DNA of 64,000 nt from Streptomyces sp. NBC_01439 (GTDB lineage Bacteria; Actinomycetota; Actinomycetes; Streptomycetales; Streptomycetaceae), in NCBI RefSeq assembly GCF_036227605.1, contig NZ_CP109487.1, forward strand, positions 4,228,001 to 4,292,000, read 5' to 3'. The position numbers and the translations under genes are program-made. Below the pieces are notes generated by a model. The model saw only the letters and a list, made by a program, of their open reading frames with translations. It searched no databases and was not told the origin of the DNA. Shown in pieces: positions 35,480-48,095 of the stretch (position 1 is its first letter; each line of letters opens with the position of its first letter).

Positions 35480-37375
35480 TCACACCGCCCTCATCAGCAG
35501 GGTCGCGGCGATCAGAACCACCGTGCCCCCGAACATCGAGACCGCGTAGCTGCGGGCGTAGCCGTTCTGCAGCTTGCGCAGGCGGCCCGAGAGCCCGCCG
35601 ACCGAGGCGGCCGTCCCGTTGACCACCCCGTCGACCACGCTGTGGTCGAGGTAGACGAGCGAGCGGGTCAGGTGCTCCCCGCCGCGCACCAGCACGACGT
35701 GGTTGAAGTCGTCCTGGTAGAGGTCCTTGCGGGCCGCCCGGGTGAGGAACGAGCCGCGCGGGGCGACGACCGGGACGGGCCGCTTGCCGTACATCGCCCA
35801 GGCGATGCCGACTCCGACGAGGAGCATCACCATGGTGGCCGCGGTGACCGTCATGGCGCTGACCGGTGGGTTGCCGTGCGAGTAACCCGTGACGGGCTCC
35901 AGCCACTTCAGGAAGCGCTCGCCGATCTCGAAGAAGGCTCCTGCGAAGACCGAACCGAAGGCCAGGATGACCATGGGGATGGTCATGGACTTCGGTGACT
36001 CGTGCGGGTGCGGCGGGTTGCCGTCCGCATCGGGCTGCCAGCGCTTCTCGCCGAAGAAGGTGAGGAGCATGACGCGGGTCATGTAGAACGCGGTGATGCC
36101 GGCGCCCAGCAGGGTCACGCCGCCGAGGATCCAGCCCTCGGTGCCGCCCTTCGCGAAGGCCGCCTCGATGATCATGTCCTTGGAGAAGAAGCCGGACAGG
36201 CCCGGGAAGCCGATGATCGCCAGGTACCCGAGGCCGAAGGTGACGAAGGTGACCGGCATGTACTTCCTCAAGGCCCCGTACTTGCGCATGTCGACCTCGT
36301 CGTTCATCCCGTGCATCACGGAACCCGCGCCGAGGAAGAGGCCCGCCTTGAAGAAGCCGTGCGTCACCAGGTGCATGATCGCGAAGACGTAGCCGATCGG
36401 GCCGAGGCCCGCGGCGAGGATCATGTAGCCGATCTGCGACATCGTCGAGCCCGCCAGGGCCTTCTTGATGTCGTCCTTCGCGCAACCGACGATCGCACCG
36501 AAGAGGAGCGTGACCGCGCCCACGACGGTGACCACCAGCTGGGCGTCCGGCGCCCCGTTGAAGATCGCGGCCGAGCGGACGATCAGGTACACGCCCGCGG
36601 TCACCATGGTGGCCGCGTGGATCAGGGCCGAGACCGGGGTCGGGCCCTCCATCGCGTCCCCGAGCCAGGACTGCAGCGGGACCTGGGCCGACTTGCCGCA
36701 GGCGGCCAGCAGCAGCATCAGGCCGATCGCCGTCAACGTGCCCTCGGAGGCCTTGTCCGCCGAGGCGAACACCGGCCCGAAGGCGAAGGTCCCGAAGGTG
36801 GTGAACATCAGCATGATCGCGATCGACAGGCCGATGTCACCGACGCGGTTGACCAGGAAGGCCTTCTTCGCGGCGGTGGCCGCACTGGGCTTGTGCTGCC
36901 AGAAGCCGATCAGGAGGTACGAGGCGAGGCCCACGCCCTCCCAGCCGAAGTACAGCAGCAGGTAGTTGTCGGCGAGGACCAGCAGCAGCATCGCCGCGAC
37001 GAACAGGTTGAGGTAGCCGAAGAAGCGGCGGCGGCGCTCGTCGTGCTCCATGTACCCGATCGAGTACACGTGGATGAGCGTGCCCACCCCGGAGATCAGC
37101 AGGACGAAGGTCATCGACAACTGGTCCAGCTGGAAGGCCATGTCCGCCTGGAAGCCCTCGACGGGGATCCAGGTGTACAGGTTCTGGGTCAGCGTCCGGT
37201 CCTCGGCCGTGCGCCCCAGCATGTCGGCGAACAGTACGACGCCGATCCCGAAGGAGACGGCCGCGAGCAGGGTGCCGATCCAGTGACCGACCTTGTCGAG
37301 GCGTCGGCCGCCGCAGAGCAGCACCACCGCTCCGAGCAGGGGCGCCGCGATCAGCAGCGCAATCAGGTTCTCCAC
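35480..37375 (-). CDS. nuoL: NADH-quinone oxidoreductase subunit L
   Basis: 631-residue terminal pump subunit with the long lateral helix at the C-terminus ([16 protein letters not shown] and [22 protein letters not shown] as final membrane segments). Core motifs: [20 protein letters not shown] near residue 145, [20 protein letters not shown] near 235, and [16 protein letters not shown] near 310. Starts at ATG 37375, nine bases after nuoK. Confidence 0.96.
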   Translation of the reverse strand: MENLIALLIAAPLLGAVVLLCGGRRLDKVGHWIGTLLAAVSFGIGVVLFADMLGRTAEDRTLTQNLYTWIPVEGFQADMAFQLDQLSMTFVLLISGVGTLIHVYSIGYMEHDERRRRFFGYLNLFVAAMLLLVLADNYLLLYFGWEGVGLASYLLIGFWQHKPSAATAAKKAFLVNRVGDIGLSIAIMLMFTTFGTFAFGPVFASADKASEGTLTAIGLMLLLAACGKSAQVPLQSWLGDAMEGPTPVSALIHAATMVTAGVYLIVRSAAIFNGAPDAQLVVTVVGAVTLLFGAIVGCAKDDIKKALAGSTMSQIGYMILAAGLGPIGYVFAIMHLVTHGFFKAGLFLGAGSVMHGMNDEVDMRKYGALRKYMPVTFVTFGLGYLAIIGFPGLSGFFSKDMIIEAAFAKGGTEGWILGGVTLLGAGITAFYMTRVMLLTFFGEKRWQPDADGNPPHPHESPKSMTIPMVILAFGSVFAGAFFEIGERFLKWLEPVTGYSHGNPPVSAMTVTAATMVMLLVGVGIAWAMYGKRPVPVVAPRGSFLTRAARKDLYQDDFNHVVLVRGGEHLTRSLVYLDHSVVDGVVNGTAASVGGLSGRLRKLQNGYARSYAVSMFGGTVVLIAATLLMRAV

Positions 37376-37384
37376 AGCGACCCC

Positions 37385-37684
37385 TTACAGCTTCATCAGG
37401 CTGGCGTCGTCGACCGAGGCCGAGTGGCGGGTACGGAACAGCGACACGATGATCGCCAGGCCGACCACGACCTCCGCGGCGGCGACGACCATCGTGAAGA
37501 ACGCGATGATCTGGCCGTCGAGGTTGCCGTGCATCCGGGAGAACGCGACGAAAGCGAGGTTGCAGGCATTGAGCATCAGCTCGACGCACATGAACAGCAC
37601 GATCGCGTTCTTGCGGATCAGGACCCCGACGGCACCGATCGTGAACAGCAGGGCCGCCAGGTACAGGTAGTTGACGGGATTCAC
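37385..37684 (-). CDS. nuoK: NADH-quinone oxidoreductase subunit K
   Basis: 99 residues, three helices, with [20 protein letters not shown] carrying the essential membrane Glu and a second Glu in [16 protein letters not shown] start overlaps the nuoJ stop (GTGA). Standard family length. Confidence 0.96.
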   Translation of the reverse strand: MNPVNYLYLAALLFTIGAVGVLIRKNAIVLFMCVELMLNACNLAFVAFSRMHGNLDGQIIAFFTMVVAAAEVVVGLAIIVSLFRTRHSASVDDASLMKL

Positions 37685-38493
37685 TTCGAGGCCTCCTCAC
37701 GGCCGAGGCGCTCCGAGGAGGCCTGCTCCAGTGCCTTGAGGTCGTCGATCGCCTGGCTGGAGACGTCCCGGATCTGACCGCGGGCGCGCAACGTCCGGTT
37801 GACGGTCAGCTCGGACGGGGTGCCGTCCGGCAGCAGGCCGGCGACGTCCACCGCGTTGTGCCGGGCGTAGACGCCGGGCGCGGGCAGCGGCGGGAGCTGG
37901 ACGCCCTCGCGGACCCGCTTCTCGGCGAGTTCGCGCTGGGTGGCGGCCCGTTCGGTGCGCTCGCGGTGGGTGAGCACCATCGCGCCGACGGCCGCGGTGA
38001 TCAGCAGCGCGCCGGTGATCTCGAAGGCGAAGACGTACTTGGTGAAGATCAGCTGTGCCAGGCCCTCGATGTGCCCGCCCGAGTTCACCCGACCGAGGCC
38101 GTTGAAGTGGGTGAGCCCGGCGTTGGCGATGCCGGCGATCAGCAGGATGCCGAAGCCGAGTCCGCACAGGGCGGCCAGCCAGCGCTGCCCCTTGATGGTC
38201 TCCTTCAGGGAGTCGGCGGCGGTGACGCCGACGAGCATGACCACGAAGAGGAAGAGCATCATGATCGCGCCGGTGTAGACGATGACCTGGACGACGCCCA
38301 GGAAGTACGCCCCGTTGGCGAGGTAGAAGACGGCCAGGATGATCATCGTCCCGGCCAGGCTGAGGGCGCTGTGCACGGCCTTCTTCATCAGGATCGTGGC
38401 CAGTGCGCCGATGACGGCGACCGTGCCGAGGATCCAGAACTGGATCGCCTCGCCCGTGGAGGTCATGGAGGTGGCGGCGGCGATGGCGCTCAT
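37681..38493 (-). CDS. nuoJ: NADH-quinone oxidoreductase subunit J
   Basis: 270 residues. The membrane part (five helices; [20 protein letters not shown] and [20 protein letters not shown]) spans residues ~18-185; the remaining ~85 form a charged cytoplasmic tail with a Pro-rich [13 protein letters not shown] segment, a feature of actinobacterial NuoJ. The ATG at 38493 overlaps the nuoI stop (ATGA); the frame upstream of it only shadows nuoI. Confidence 0.95.
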   Translation of the reverse strand: MSAIAAATSMTSTGEAIQFWILGTVAVIGALATILMKKAVHSALSLAGTMIILAVFYLANGAYFLGVVQVIVYTGAIMMLFLFVVMLVGVTAADSLKETIKGQRWLAALCGLGFGILLIAGIANAGLTHFNGLGRVNSGGHIEGLAQLIFTKYVFAFEITGALLITAAVGAMVLTHRERTERAATQRELAEKRVREGVQLPPLPAPGVYARHNAVDVAGLLPDGTPSELTVNRTLRARGQIRDVSSQAIDDLKALEQASSERLGREEASK

Positions 38494-39098
38494 GCGTCCA
38501 CCTCCGTGGACTGGCCGTTCTCCGGAACGACTTCGCCGGCGACTTCGCCCCTGGAGACCGCGACCTGCCGGACGGTGCCCGGGGCGGCCCCGGTCACCAG
38601 CCCCCGGTAGTAGTCCGTGTCGTCCGTGCCGGGGAAGATCGAGTGCGGTGCCTCGACCATGCCCTCGGTCAGGCCGGCCAGCAGCTGCTCCTTGGTGTAG
38701 ATGAGCGATTCGCGGCTGGAGTCGGCCAGTTCGAACTCGTTCGTCATGGTCAGCGCCCTCGTCGGGCACGCCTCCACGCACAGCCCGCACAGGATGCAGC
38801 GGGCGTAGTTGATCTGGTAGACCCGGCCGTACCGCTCGCCCGGGGAGTAGCGCTCCTCCTCGGTGTTGTCCGCGCCCTCCACGTAGATCGCGTCGGCGGG
38901 ACAGGCCCAGGCACACAGCTCGCACCCGATGCACTTCTCCAGACCGTCGGGGTGCCGGTTGAGCTGATGCCGTCCGTGGAAGCGCGGTGCGGTCGTCTTC
39001 TCCTGCTCCGGGTACTGCTCGGTGAGGCGCTTCTTGAACATGGCCTTGAAGGTCACGCCGAAGCCCGCCACCGGGTTCTGCCACTTCTCGTCGGACAT
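38490..39098 (-). CDS. nuoI: NADH-quinone oxidoreductase subunit I (2x[4Fe-4S])
   Basis: 202-residue ferredoxin-like subunit with [12 protein letters not shown] near residue 56 and [12 protein letters not shown] near 101, ligating clusters N6a and N6b. The tail is acidic rather than Ala-rich. Starts three bases after nuoH. Confidence 0.96.
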   Translation of the reverse strand: MSDEKWQNPVAGFGVTFKAMFKKRLTEQYPEQEKTTAPRFHGRHQLNRHPDGLEKCIGCELCAWACPADAIYVEGADNTEEERYSPGERYGRVYQINYARCILCGLCVEACPTRALTMTNEFELADSSRESLIYTKEQLLAGLTEGMVEAPHSIFPGTDDTDYYRGLVTGAAPGTVRQVAVSRGEVAGEVVPENGQSTEVDA

Positions 39099-39101
39099 CT
39101 C

Positions 39102-40457
39102 TCAAGCCTCCTCTCGGTCACTGTCAGTATTCGTCCCGCCACTGACAATCAGCTCCCGCTCGGTGCGGGACCGCCTGCGCGGTACGGGTGCCAGGTGCTG
39201 GCCGGGCTTCGGCGGTACGGGGAATCCGCCCGCCAGCGGGTCGAAGGGTTCGGCGTCGTGCACCGCCCCGGCGGCCGCCGTCTTCTTCTCGCGCTTGTCG
39301 CGGAAGACGTCCGCGACGAAGGAGAGGAGCAGGATCGCCACGACGGCGCCGCCGACGTACAGGACGATCTCGCTGAAGTCGTACGCCTCGTTGCGCAGCG
39401 CCCGAACGGTGGCCACCAGCATCAGCCAGACCACCGAGACCGGGATCAGGACCTTCCAGCCGAGCTTCATCAGCTGGTCGTAGCGCACGCGGGGCAGCGT
39501 GCCGCGCAGCCAGATGAAGAAGAACAGCAGCAGCTGCACCTTGAGGACGAACCAGAGCATCGGCCACCAGCCGTGGTTCGCGCCCTCCCAGAAGGAGCTG
39601 ATCGGGTACGGGGCCCGCCAGCCGCCCAGGAAGAGGGTGACCGAGACCGCCGAGACGGTGACCATGTTGACGTACTCGGCCAGCATGAACAGCGCGAACT
39701 TGATGGACGAGTACTCGGTGTTGAAGCCGCCGACCAGGTCGCCCTCGGACTCCGGCATGTCGAAGGGGGCGCGGTTCGTCTCGCCGACCATCGTGATGAC
39801 GTAGATGATGAAGGACACCGGCAGCAGGACGATGAACCAGCGGTCCGCCTGGGCCTCGACGATCGCCGAGGTCGACATCGACCCGGAGTAGAGGAAGACC
39901 GAGGCGAAGGCCGCGCCCATCGCGATCTCGTAGGAGATCATCTGCGCGCAGGAGCGCAGGCCGCCGAGGAGCGGGTAGGTGGAGCCGGAGGACCAGCCCG
40001 CCAGCACGATGCCGTAGATGCCGACCGAGGCCACCGCGAGGATGTAGAGCATCGCGATGGGCAGGTCGGTCAGCTGCATCGTGGTGCGCTGGCCGAAGAT
40101 GGAGATCTGGTCGTCCGCGGGGCCGAAGGGGATCACCGCGATGGCCATGAAGGCCGGGATCGCCGCGATGATCGGGGCCAGGACGTAGATGACCTTGTCG
40201 GCCCGCTTGACGATCAGGTCTTCCTTGAGCATCAGCTTCACGCCGTCGGCGAGCGACTGGAGCATGCCCCAGGGGCCGTGCCGGTTGGGGCCGATGCGCA
40301 GCTGCATCCAGGCGACGACCTTGCGCTCCCACACGATGGAGAAGAGCACCGTCACCATCAGGAAGGCGAAGCAGAACACCGCCTTCAGCAGGACGAGCCA
40401 CCAGACGTCCTTGCCGAACAGGGACAGGTCCTCGGCAGCGAGTTGAACGGTGTTCAC
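39102..40457 (-). CDS. nuoH: NADH-quinone oxidoreductase subunit H
   Basis: 451 residues. The eight-helix NuoH core carries [40 protein letters not shown] (the acidic quinone-channel loop) and [21 protein letters not shown] ~75-residue Pro/charged C-terminal extension follows the last helix (after [13 protein letters not shown]), absent from the second-set NuoH. GTG 40457 overlaps the nuoG stop. Confidence 0.95.
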   Translation of the reverse strand: MNTVQLAAEDLSLFGKDVWWLVLLKAVFCFAFLMVTVLFSIVWERKVVAWMQLRIGPNRHGPWGMLQSLADGVKLMLKEDLIVKRADKVIYVLAPIIAAIPAFMAIAVIPFGPADDQISIFGQRTTMQLTDLPIAMLYILAVASVGIYGIVLAGWSSGSTYPLLGGLRSCAQMISYEIAMGAAFASVFLYSGSMSTSAIVEAQADRWFIVLLPVSFIIYVITMVGETNRAPFDMPESEGDLVGGFNTEYSSIKFALFMLAEYVNMVTVSAVSVTLFLGGWRAPYPISSFWEGANHGWWPMLWFVLKVQLLLFFFIWLRGTLPRVRYDQLMKLGWKVLIPVSVVWLMLVATVRALRNEAYDFSEIVLYVGGAVVAILLLSFVADVFRDKREKKTAAAGAVHDAEPFDPLAGGFPVPPKPGQHLAPVPRRRSRTERELIVSGGTNTDSDREEA

Positions 40458-42958
40458 GCGCCCACCTCCGCAGTGGTGTCGCCTGCGCCGACCGGGGTCG
40501 CCGGGCCGATGCGTACGAGGGTGCCCGGGCGGGCGCCGGCGTCGGCGAGGACGCCGGAGCCGGTGGAGTTCAGCGGGAGCCAGACCACGCGGTCGGGCAT
40601 CTCGGTGATCCGGAGCGGGAGTTCCACGGAGCCGGCCGGGCCGGTGACCGCGAGGACGTCGCCGTCCTTGACGCCGGTCTCGGCGGCCGTGGCCGCCGAC
40701 AGCCGGGCGCTGGCCTCGTGCCGGGTGCCGGCCAGGGCGTCGTCGCCCTCCTGCAGCCGGCCCAGGTCCAGGAGGAGCCGGTGGCCCGCGAGGACCGCCT
40801 CGCCGCTGCCCGGGCGGGGCAGCGGCACGGTGTCCGCGCTCTGCCCGGCGGCCCGCTCCCCGGCCCACGGGCCGAGCCGGTCGATCTCCCGGCGTACGGC
40901 GTGCACGTCGGGCAGGGCGATCGGCCGGTCGGCGGCGTCGGCCAGCATGTGCAGCACGCGGGCGTCGGCCGGGGCGAGCCGGCGGGTCATCTGGTCGGGC
41001 TTGAGCGCGGCCTCGAACGGCCTCACCCGGCCCTCCCAGTTGATGAAGGCGCCCGCCTTCTCGGCCACCGCGGCGACCGGGAGGACCACGTCCGCGTGGT
41101 CGGTGACCTCGCTGGGCCGCAGTTCCAGGGAGACCACGAAGGCCTCCTGGAGGGCGGTCCGCGCGCGGGCCGGGTCCGGCAGGTCGGCGACCTCGACGCC
41201 CGCGATCAGCAGGGCCGAGAGCTCCCGGGTCGCCGCGGCCTCGACGATCTGGCCGGTGTCGCGGCCGTAGCGGTGCGGGAGCTCGTCCAGGCCCCAGGCG
41301 CCTGCGACCTCGTCGCGGGCCCGCGGGTCGGTGGCGGGGCGCCCGCCCGGCAGCAGGGACGGCAGCGCGCCCGCCTCGATGGCGGCCCGCTCACCGGCCC
41401 GGCGCGGGATCCACACCAGGGTGGCCCCGGTGACCCCGGCGGCCCGTACGGCGGCGGTCAGCGCGCCCGGCACCCCGGCGAGGCGCTCCCCGACGAGGAT
41501 GACCGCGCCGGGCTGCCGCAGCGCCTCGGCGGCTTCGGCGCCCCCGGTCTCCAGGCCCGTCCGGGAGGCCAGCGCGTCGAGCCACTCGGGCTCGGTGCCG
41601 GGGGCGGCGGCCAGCAGGGTGCCGCCGGCCTTGTCCAGGCCGCGGGTGGCGAAGGGGGCGACGGAGAAGGTCCGCTGCTTCCGCTTGCGGTGGACCTTGC
41701 GCAGCCGCAGGAAGACGCCGGGCGCCTCCTCCTCCGCCTCGATGCCGACGAGCAGCACCGTCGGGGCGGCCTCCAGGGCGGTGTACGAGAGCCACTGCCC
41801 GCCGAGGTCGACGCCGTACCCGGCGACCTCCGAGGCCAGGAAGTCGGCCTCCTCCGCGCTGTGCACGCGGGCCCGGAAGTCGATGTCGTTGGTGTCGAGC
41901 ACCACCCGGGCGAACTTGGCGTACGCGTAGGCGTCCTCGACGGGGAGCCGGCCGCCGGTCAGCACCCCGGCCCGGCCGCGCGCGGCGGCGAGCCCGTTGG
42001 CCGCGGCCTCCAGGGCCTCGGGCCAGCTCGCCGGCTCCAGCACCCCGGCGGCGCTGCGCACCAGCGGGGTGGTCAGCCGGTCGGGGCGCTGCGCGTAGCG
42101 GAACCCGAAGCGGCCCTTGTCGCAGATCCACTCCTCGTTGACCTCGGGGTCCTCGGCGGCGAGGCGGCGCAGCACCTTGCCGCGCCGGTGGTCGGTACGG
42201 GTCGCGCAGCCGCCCGCGCAGTGCTCGCACACGCTCGGGGAGGAGACGAGGTCGAAGGGGCGGGAGCGGAACCGGTAGGCGGCCGAGGTGAGGGCGCCGA
42301 CCGGGCAGATCTGGATGGTGTTGCCGGAGAAGTACGACTCGAAGGGGTCGCCCTCGCCGGTGCCGACCTGCTGGAGCGCGCCGCGTTCCAGCAGCTCGAT
42401 CATCGGGTCGCCGGCGATCTCGTTGGAGAAGCGGGTGCAGCGCGCGCACAGCACGCACCGCTCGCGGTCCAGCAGCACCTGGGTGGAGATCGGGACCGGC
42501 TTCTCGTAGGTGCGCTTCTTGCCCTCGAACCGCGATTCGGCGTTGCCGTGCGACATCGCCTGGTTCTGCAGCGGGCACTCGCCGCCCTTGTCGCAGACCG
42601 GGCAGTCCAGCGGGTGGTTGATGAGCAGCAGCTCCATCACCCCGCGCTGGGACTTGTCGGCGACCTCGGAGGTCAGCTGGGTCTTGACGACCATGCCGTC
42701 GGTGCAGGTGATGGTGCAGGAGGCCATCGGCTTGCGCTGGCCCTCCACCTCGACGATGCACTGGCGGCAGGCGCCGGCCGGGGAGAGGAGGGGGTGGTCG
42801 CAGAACCGGGGGATCTCGATGCCGAGCTGCTCGGCGGCCCGGATGACGAGGGTGCCCTTGGGCACGGACAGTTCGACCCCGTCGATGGTCAGCGAGACGG
42901 TGTTCTCCGGTGGAACCGCCGCTGCGCCCCCGGAGGCCGCTGGAGTGGTGACGGTCAT
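40454..42958 (-). CDS. nuoG: NADH-quinone oxidoreductase subunit G
   Basis: 834-residue iron-sulfur subunit. N-terminal [2Fe-2S] domain ([16 protein letters not shown], then a Cys in PMASC), the His/Cys N5 motif [14 protein letters not shown], the N4 set CVLCARC with QICPVG, and the extra N7 set CEHCAGGC with ICDKGRFG, followed by a molybdopterin-oxidoreductase-like domain that has lost catalysis. Presence of the N7 ligands is typical of actinobacteria and E. coli. The start ATG 42958 overlaps the nuoF stop; the frame continues upstream only as a shadow of nuoF. Confidence 0.96.
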   Translation of the reverse strand: MTVTTPAASGGAAAVPPENTVSLTIDGVELSVPKGTLVIRAAEQLGIEIPRFCDHPLLSPAGACRQCIVEVEGQRKPMASCTITCTDGMVVKTQLTSEVADKSQRGVMELLLINHPLDCPVCDKGGECPLQNQAMSHGNAESRFEGKKRTYEKPVPISTQVLLDRERCVLCARCTRFSNEIAGDPMIELLERGALQQVGTGEGDPFESYFSGNTIQICPVGALTSAAYRFRSRPFDLVSSPSVCEHCAGGCATRTDHRRGKVLRRLAAEDPEVNEEWICDKGRFGFRYAQRPDRLTTPLVRSAAGVLEPASWPEALEAAANGLAAARGRAGVLTGGRLPVEDAYAYAKFARVVLDTNDIDFRARVHSAEEADFLASEVAGYGVDLGGQWLSYTALEAAPTVLLVGIEAEEEAPGVFLRLRKVHRKRKQRTFSVAPFATRGLDKAGGTLLAAAPGTEPEWLDALASRTGLETGGAEAAEALRQPGAVILVGERLAGVPGALTAAVRAAGVTGATLVWIPRRAGERAAIEAGALPSLLPGGRPATDPRARDEVAGAWGLDELPHRYGRDTGQIVEAAATRELSALLIAGVEVADLPDPARARTALQEAFVVSLELRPSEVTDHADVVLPVAAVAEKAGAFINWEGRVRPFEAALKPDQMTRRLAPADARVLHMLADAADRPIALPDVHAVRREIDRLGPWAGERAAGQSADTVPLPRPGSGEAVLAGHRLLLDLGRLQEGDDALAGTRHEASARLSAATAAETGVKDGDVLAVTGPAGSVELPLRITEMPDRVVWLPLNSTGSGVLADAGARPGTLVRIGPATPVGAGDTTAEVGA

Positions 42959-44340
42959 GCGTTCACCTCCGTGTCGGCCCAGAGGGTCGACTTCCTGGGG
43001 TCGAAGGGGCAGCCCTTGCCCGTGATGTGCTGCTCGTACTCCTCGCGGAAATACTTGAGCGAGGAGAAGATCGGGCTGGCCGCGCCGTCGCCGAGCGCGC
43101 AGAAGGACTTGCCGTTGATGTTGTCGGCGATGTCGTTCAGCTTGTCGAGGTCGGACATGACGCCCTGGCCGGCCTCGATGTCGCGGAGCAGCTGGACCAG
43201 CCAGTAGGTGCCCTCGCGGCACGGGGTGCACTTGCCGCAGGATTCGTGGGCGTAGAACTCGGTCCACCGGGTCACGGCCCGCACCACGCAGGTCGTCTCG
43301 TCGAAGCACTGCAGGGCCTTGGTGCCGAGCATCGAGCCGGCGGCGCCCACGCCCTCGTAGTCGAGCGGGACGTCGAGGTGCTCGTCGGTGAACATCGGGG
43401 TGGAGGAGCCGCCCGGGGTCCAGAACTTCAGCCGGTGCCCGGGGCGCATTCCGCCGCTCATGTCGAGGAGCTGGCGCAGGGTGATGCCGAGCGGGGCCTC
43501 GTACTGGCCGGGGCCGACGACGTGCCCGGAGAGCGAGTACAGCGTGAAGCCGGGGGACTTCTCGGTCCCCATCGACTTGAACCAGTCCTTGCCCTTGTTC
43601 AGGATCGCGGGAACCGAGGCGATCGACTCCACGTTGTTGACGACAGTGGGGCACGCGTAGAGCCCCTCGACCGCGGGGAAGGGGGGACGCAGCCGGGGCT
43701 GGCCGCGCCGGCCTTCGAGGGAGTCGAGCAGCGCCGTCTCCTCGCCGCAGATGTACGCGCCCGCGCCCGCGTGCACCGTGATGTCGAGGTTGCGCCCGGT
43801 GCCGTCGATGTCCTTGCCGAGGTAGCCGGCCGCGTACGCCTCGCGCACGGCCTCGTGCAGACGCCGCAGGACGGGCACCGTCTCCCCGCGCAGGTAGATG
43901 AAGGCGTGCTCGGAGCGGATCGCGTAGCAGGCGATGATCATTCCCTCGATGAGGGAGTGCGGGTTGGCGAAGAGGAGGGGGATGTCCTTGCAGGTTCCCG
44001 GCTCCGACTCGTCCGCGTTCACGACGAGGTAGTGCGGCTTTCCGTCGCCCTGCGGGATGAACTGCCACTTCATTCCGGTGGGGAAGCCCGCGCCGCCGCG
44101 TCCGCGCAGACCCGAGTCCTTCACGTAGGCGATGAGGTCGTCCGGGGTCATCGCGAGCGCCTTGCGCAGGCCCTCGTACCCCTCGTGGCGCCGGTAGGTC
44201 TCCAGCGTCCACGACCGCGGCTCGTCCCAGAAGGCGGACAGCACGGGGGCGAGGAGCTTCTCCGGGCTGGTCCCGCCGCCGGCCTGGGGGTGGGAGGTGC
44301 CCCCGTTGCCCCCGTTGCTCAGTTCGGAAGACACCGACAT
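42955..44340 (-). CDS. nuoF: NADH-quinone oxidoreductase subunit F (FMN/NADH-binding)
   Basis: 461 residues. Glycine-rich NADH/FMN sites at [15 protein letters not shown] near residue 78 and [20 protein letters not shown] near 190; the N3 [4Fe-4S] ligands are [13 protein letters not shown] near 365 and the later SFCALGDG. This is the entry point for electrons from NADH. ATG 44340-44338 shares a base with the nuoE stop; a GTG immediately upstream is in frame. Confidence 0.96.
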   Translation of the reverse strand: MSVSSELSNGGNGGTSHPQAGGGTSPEKLLAPVLSAFWDEPRSWTLETYRRHEGYEGLRKALAMTPDDLIAYVKDSGLRGRGGAGFPTGMKWQFIPQGDGKPHYLVVNADESEPGTCKDIPLLFANPHSLIEGMIIACYAIRSEHAFIYLRGETVPVLRRLHEAVREAYAAGYLGKDIDGTGRNLDITVHAGAGAYICGEETALLDSLEGRRGQPRLRPPFPAVEGLYACPTVVNNVESIASVPAILNKGKDWFKSMGTEKSPGFTLYSLSGHVVGPGQYEAPLGITLRQLLDMSGGMRPGHRLKFWTPGGSSTPMFTDEHLDVPLDYEGVGAAGSMLGTKALQCFDETTCVVRAVTRWTEFYAHESCGKCTPCREGTYWLVQLLRDIEAGQGVMSDLDKLNDIADNINGKSFCALGDGAASPIFSSLKYFREEYEQHITGKGCPFDPRKSTLWADTEVNA

Positions 44341-45095
44341 CACTCCCCTCCCTCAGTGGTGGCCTCGCCGCGCGGGTGGACGATCGGGGTGTGCGCGGAC
44401 TCGCCGCGGGCGATGCGCAGCCCGATCAGGGAGGCGGGGCCGGCGCCGCCGGTCGCCTCGACCGCGCCCTCGCGCTCGTCCGGGAAGCCGGCCAGGATCC
44501 GGGCGGTCTCCTTGTAGGTGCACAGCGGCGCGCCCCGGGTCGGCGAGACCTCGCGGCCGGCCAGCAGGTCGTCGACCATGGCCTTGGCGGACTGGGGGGT
44601 CTGGTTGTCGAAGAACTCCCAGTTGACCATCACCACGGGGGCGTAGTCGCAGGCCGCGTTGCACTCGATGTGTTCGAGGGTGACCTTGCCGTCGGGGGTG
44701 GTCCCGTTGTTGCCGACCCCGAGGTGCTCCTTGAGCTCCTCGAAGATGGCGTCGCCGCCCATCACCGCGCACAGGGTGTTCGTACAGACACCGACCTGGT
44801 AGTCGCCGGAGGGCCCGCGCCGGTACATCGTGTAGAAGGTCGCCACGGCCGTGACCTCGGCGGTGGTCAGGCCCAGTACCTCGGCGCAGAAGCGGATGCC
44901 GGTGCGCGAGACGTAGCCCTCCTCGGACTGGGTCAGGTGCAGCAGCGGCAGCAGCGCGGAGCGGCTGTCGGGGTAGCGGGCGATGACTTCCCGGGCGTCG
45001 GCTTCGAGGCGCTCGCGTACCTCCGCCGGAAAGTCGGGGGCCGGCAGCTGGGGCATGCCCAGCGAGACCCCTTGGTTCGAAGGACTGGCGGTCAT
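44340..45095 (-). CDS. nuoE: NADH-quinone oxidoreductase subunit E ([2Fe-2S] N1a)
   Basis: 251 residues. Thioredoxin-like [2Fe-2S] ferredoxin with ligands in [11 protein letters not shown] and [15 protein letters not shown] (C-x4-C and C-x3-C), preceded by the helical domain [19 protein letters not shown]. The C-terminal ~50 residues are an actinobacterial extension. ATG 45095 overlaps nuoD (ATGA). Confidence 0.95.
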   Translation of the reverse strand: MTASPSNQGVSLGMPQLPAPDFPAEVRERLEADAREVIARYPDSRSALLPLLHLTQSEEGYVSRTGIRFCAEVLGLTTAEVTAVATFYTMYRRGPSGDYQVGVCTNTLCAVMGGDAIFEELKEHLGVGNNGTTPDGKVTLEHIECNAACDYAPVVMVNWEFFDNQTPQSAKAMVDDLLAGREVSPTRGAPLCTYKETARILAGFPDEREGAVEATGGAGPASLIGLRIARGESAHTPIVHPRGEATTEGGE

Positions 45096-46432
45096 CGGTC
45101 GACGCCTCCCATCACGGGGTCGATGGAGGCGACGGCGACGATGACGTCGGCGACCTGGCCGCCCTCGCACATCGCGGCCATGGCCTGCAGGTTGGTGAAG
45201 GACGGGTCGCGGAAGTGGACCCGGTAGGGGCGGGTCCCGCCGTCGGAGACGACGTGCACGCCGAGCTCGCCCTTGGGTGACTCGACGGCCGCGTACGCCT
45301 GGCCGGGCGGTACCCGGAAGCCCTCGGTCACCAGCTTGAAGTGGTGGATGAGGGCCTCCATGGAGGTGCCCATGATGTTCCTGATGTGGTCGAGCGAGTT
45401 GCCGAGGCCGTCCGGGCCCATCGCGAGCTGCGCCGGCCAGGCGATCTTCTTGTCGGCGACCATCACCGGGCCCGGCTCCAGACGCTCCAGGCACTGCTCG
45501 ACGATCCGCAGCGACTGGCGCATCTCCTCCAGGCGGATCAGGAACCGCCCGTAGGAGTCGCAGCTCTCGGTGGTCGGCACGTCGAACTCGTAGTTCTCGT
45601 AGCCGCAGTACGGGTCCGACTTGCGCAGGTCGTGCGGCAGGCCGGCGGAGCGCAGGATCGGGCCGGTGGCGCCGAGCGCCATGCAGCCGGTGAGGTCGAG
45701 GTAGCCGACGTCCTGCATGCGGGCCTTGAAGATGGGGTTGCCGGTGGCGAGCTTGTCGTACTCCGGCAGGTTCTTCTTCATGGTCTTGAGGAACTCGCGG
45801 AGCTGGTCGACGGCGCCCGGGGGCAGGTCCTGGGCGAGGCCGCCGGGGCGGACGAACGCGTGGTTCATGCGCAGTCCGGTGATCAGCTCGAAGATGTCGA
45901 GGATCAGCTCGCGGTCGCGGAAGCCGTAGATCATGATCGTGGTCGCGCCCAGCTCCATGCCGCCGGTGGCGATGCACACCAGGTGGGAGGAGAGCCGGTT
46001 GAGCTCCATCAGCAGGACGCGGATGACGGTGGCGCGGTCCGGGACCTGGTCGGTGATGCCGAGCAGCTTCTCGACGCCGAGGCAGTACGCCGTCTCGTTG
46101 AAGAACGGCGTCAGGTAGTCCATGCGCGTCACGAAGGTGGTGCCCTGCGTCCAGTTCCGGAATTCGAGGTTCTTCTCGATGCCGGTGTGCAGGTAGCCGA
46201 TGCCGCAGCGGGCCTCGGTGACCGTCTCGCCGTCGATCTCCAGGATCAGGCGCAGCACTCCGTGGGTGGAGGGGTGCTGCGGACCCATGTTGACGACGAT
46301 CCGCTCGTCGTCGGCCTTGGCCGCGGACTGGACGACCTCGTCCCAGTCACCGCCGGTGACGGTGTAGACGGTGCCCTCGGTCGTTTCGCGGGAGGACGCG
46401 TGGTTTTCTGCGTCGTTGGAGATGGGGGACAT
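45092..46432 (-). CDS. nuoD: NADH-quinone oxidoreductase subunit D (49 kDa)
   Basis: 446 residues, a hydrogenase-large-subunit relative that forms the quinone site with Nuo[21 protein letters not shown] near residue 46 contains the His/Tyr region of the quinone pocket; [14 protein letters not shown] and [12 protein letters not shown] are also diagnostic. It is the only nuoD in the window, so any complex formed by the second nuo set would need this protein or one encoded elsewhere. ATG overlaps the nuoC stop (TGATG). Confidence 0.96.
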   Translation of the reverse strand: MSPISNDAENHASSRETTEGTVYTVTGGDWDEVVQSAAKADDERIVVNMGPQHPSTHGVLRLILEIDGETVTEARCGIGYLHTGIEKNLEFRNWTQGTTFVTRMDYLTPFFNETAYCLGVEKLLGITDQVPDRATVIRVLLMELNRLSSHLVCIATGGMELGATTIMIYGFRDRELILDIFELITGLRMNHAFVRPGGLAQDLPPGAVDQLREFLKTMKKNLPEYDKLATGNPIFKARMQDVGYLDLTGCMALGATGPILRSAGLPHDLRKSDPYCGYENYEFDVPTTESCDSYGRFLIRLEEMRQSLRIVEQCLERLEPGPVMVADKKIAWPAQLAMGPDGLGNSLDHIRNIMGTSMEALIHHFKLVTEGFRVPPGQAYAAVESPKGELGVHVVSDGGTRPYRVHFRDPSFTNLQAMAAMCEGGQVADVIVAVASIDPVMGGVDR

Positions 46433-47169
46433 CAGCTGTACGACCTCCGCTGGTCGGGAGCCGGGATCTGGGCGCCCTTGTACTCGACGGGGATGCCGCC
46501 GAGCGGGTAGTCCTTGCGCTGCGGGAAGCCCTGCCAGTCGTCCGGCATCATGATCCGGGTGAGGGCCGGGTGCCCGTCGAAGACCAGGCCGAAGAAGTCG
46601 TACGTCTCGCGCTCGTGCCAGTCGTTGGTCGGGTAGACGGCGACGAGCGAGGGGACGTGCGGGTCGCCGTCCGGGACGGACACCTCCAGCCGCAGGATCC
46701 GGCCGTGCGTGAGCGAGCGCAGGTGGTAGACGGCGTGCAGCTCGCGGCCCTTGTCCCCGGGGAAGTGCACGCCGGAGACGCCGGTGCAGAGCTCGAAGCG
46801 CAGGGCGGGGTCGTCGCGCAGGGTGCGCGCGACGCGGACGAGGTGCTCGCGGGCGATGTGGAAGGTGAGCTCGCCCCGGTCGACCACCGTTTTCTCGATG
46901 GCGTTCCCGGGGACGAGGTCCTGTTCCTCCAGTGCGCCTTCGAGCTCGTCGGCCACCTCGTCGAAGTAGGAGCCGTACGGCCGGCTCGTCGCGCCGGGCA
47001 TGGCCACGGTCCGCACGAGGCCGCCGTAGCCGCTGGTGTCCCCGCCGCCCGCGGCACCGAACATTCCCTTGCGGACGCCGATGACCTCGGGGCCCTGGTC
47101 GCGCGGCGCAGGGACGTTGCTGCCGTTGCTTCCGTTGCTGCCGTTCTCCGGCTCTTGGGTCTGGCTCAC
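46432..47169 (-). CDS. nuoC: NADH-quinone oxidoreductase subunit C (30 kDa)
   Basis: 245 residues. An N-terminal Ser/Asn/Gly-rich leader (GSNGSNGSN) and ~65 extra residues precede the NuoC domain, which ends with [20 protein letters not shown] and [11 protein letters not shown]. The C-terminus is compact, unlike the 449-residue second-set NuoC. Start overlaps the nuoB stop. Confidence 0.95.
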   Translation of the reverse strand: MSQTQEPENGSNGSNGSNVPAPRDQGPEVIGVRKGMFGAAGGGDTSGYGGLVRTVAMPGATSRPYGSYFDEVADELEGALEEQDLVPGNAIEKTVVDRGELTFHIAREHLVRVARTLRDDPALRFELCTGVSGVHFPGDKGRELHAVYHLRSLTHGRILRLEVSVPDGDPHVPSLVAVYPTNDWHERETYDFFGLVFDGHPALTRIMMPDDWQGFPQRKDYPLGGIPVEYKGAQIPAPDQRRSYS

Positions 47170-47720
47170 CGGAGCAGCCCCTTCATCTCGATGGTGGGGA
47201 GGGCCTTGAGGGCCGCCTCCTCCGCCTCACGGGCCGCTTCTTCCCGGTTCACGCCGAGCTTTCCGCCCTGGATCTTCTGGTGGAGCTTGAGGATCGCGTC
47301 CATCAGCATCTCGGGGCGCGGCGGACAGCCGGGCAGGTAGATGTCCACCGGGACGATGTGGTCGACGCCCTGGACGATCGCGTAGTTGTTGAACATTCCG
47401 CCTGAAGATGCACAAACCCCCATGGAGATGACCCATTTGGGGGCGGGCATCTGGTCGTACACCTGCCGCAGCACCGGCGCCATCTTCTGGCTGACCCGCC
47501 CCGCCACGATCATCAGATCGGCCTGGCGCGGGGAGCCGCGGAAGACCTCCATGCCGAAGCGGGCCAGGTCGTACCGGCCCGCTCCGGTGGTCATCATCTC
47601 GATGGCGCAGCAGGCCAGACCGAAGGTCGCCGGGAAGACGGACGACTTGCGCACCCATCCCGCGGCCTGTTCGACGGTGGTCAGCAGGAAGCCGCTCGGC
47701 AGCTTCTCTTCCAGTCCCAT
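47166..47720 (-). CDS. nuoB: NADH-quinone oxidoreductase subunit B ([4Fe-4S] N2)
   Basis: 184 residues with the N2 ligands in [22 protein letters not shown] and [11 protein letters not shown]. The charged tail ([16 protein letters not shown]) is probably helical. Lies 15 bases after nuoA. Confidence 0.96.
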   Translation of the reverse strand: MGLEEKLPSGFLLTTVEQAAGWVRKSSVFPATFGLACCAIEMMTTGAGRYDLARFGMEVFRGSPRQADLMIVAGRVSQKMAPVLRQVYDQMPAPKWVISMGVCASSGGMFNNYAIVQGVDHIVPVDIYLPGCPPRPEMLMDAILKLHQKIQGGKLGVNREEAAREAEEAALKALPTIEMKGLLR

Positions 47721-47735
47721 GGAAAATTCAGCCCC

Positions 47736-48095
47736 TCAGTCCCATTCCAGGCCGCCGCGGCGCCACACGTAGGCGTAGGCGACGAAGACGGTGAGCACGA
47801 AGAGCAGCATCTCGACGAGCCCGAAGATCCCCAGGGAGTCGAAGGTGACGGCCCAGGGGTAGAGGAAGACAACCTCGATGTCGAAGACGATGAAGAGCAT
47901 CGCCGTCAGGTAGTACTTGATCGGGAAGCGGCCACCGCCGGCCGGCATCGGCGTCGGCTCGATGCCGCACTCGTAGGCTTCAAGCTTTGCCCGGTTGTAC
48001 CGTTTTGGACCGATCAGCGTGGCCATGACCACGGAGAAGATCGCAAACCCTGCGCCGAGGGCGCCGAGCACGAGGATGGGTGCGTACGCATTCAC
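47736..48095 (-). CDS. nuoA: NADH-quinone oxidoreductase subunit A
   Basis: 119 residues, three helices, with the conserved loop AYECGIEPT and the FDIEVVFLYPWA helix. Start GTG 48095 is fixed by GGAGCGAGGAGC directly upstream; the frame extends further but only into the regulatory region. First gene of the 14-gene operon. A Rex-type operator is centred about 130 bases upstream. Confidence 0.95.
   Translation of the reverse strand: MNAYAPILVLGALGAGFAIFSVVMATLIGPKRYNRAKLEAYECGIEPTPMPAGGGRFPIKYYLTAMLFIVFDIEVVFLYPWAVTFDSLGIFGLVEMLLFVLTVFVAYAYVWRRGGLEWD

Noticed and set aside
38643..41270. 875-codon plus-strand frame across nuoI, nuoH and the end of nuoG
   Set aside because: Spans three clear complex I genes on the opposite strand and has no family-like segments.
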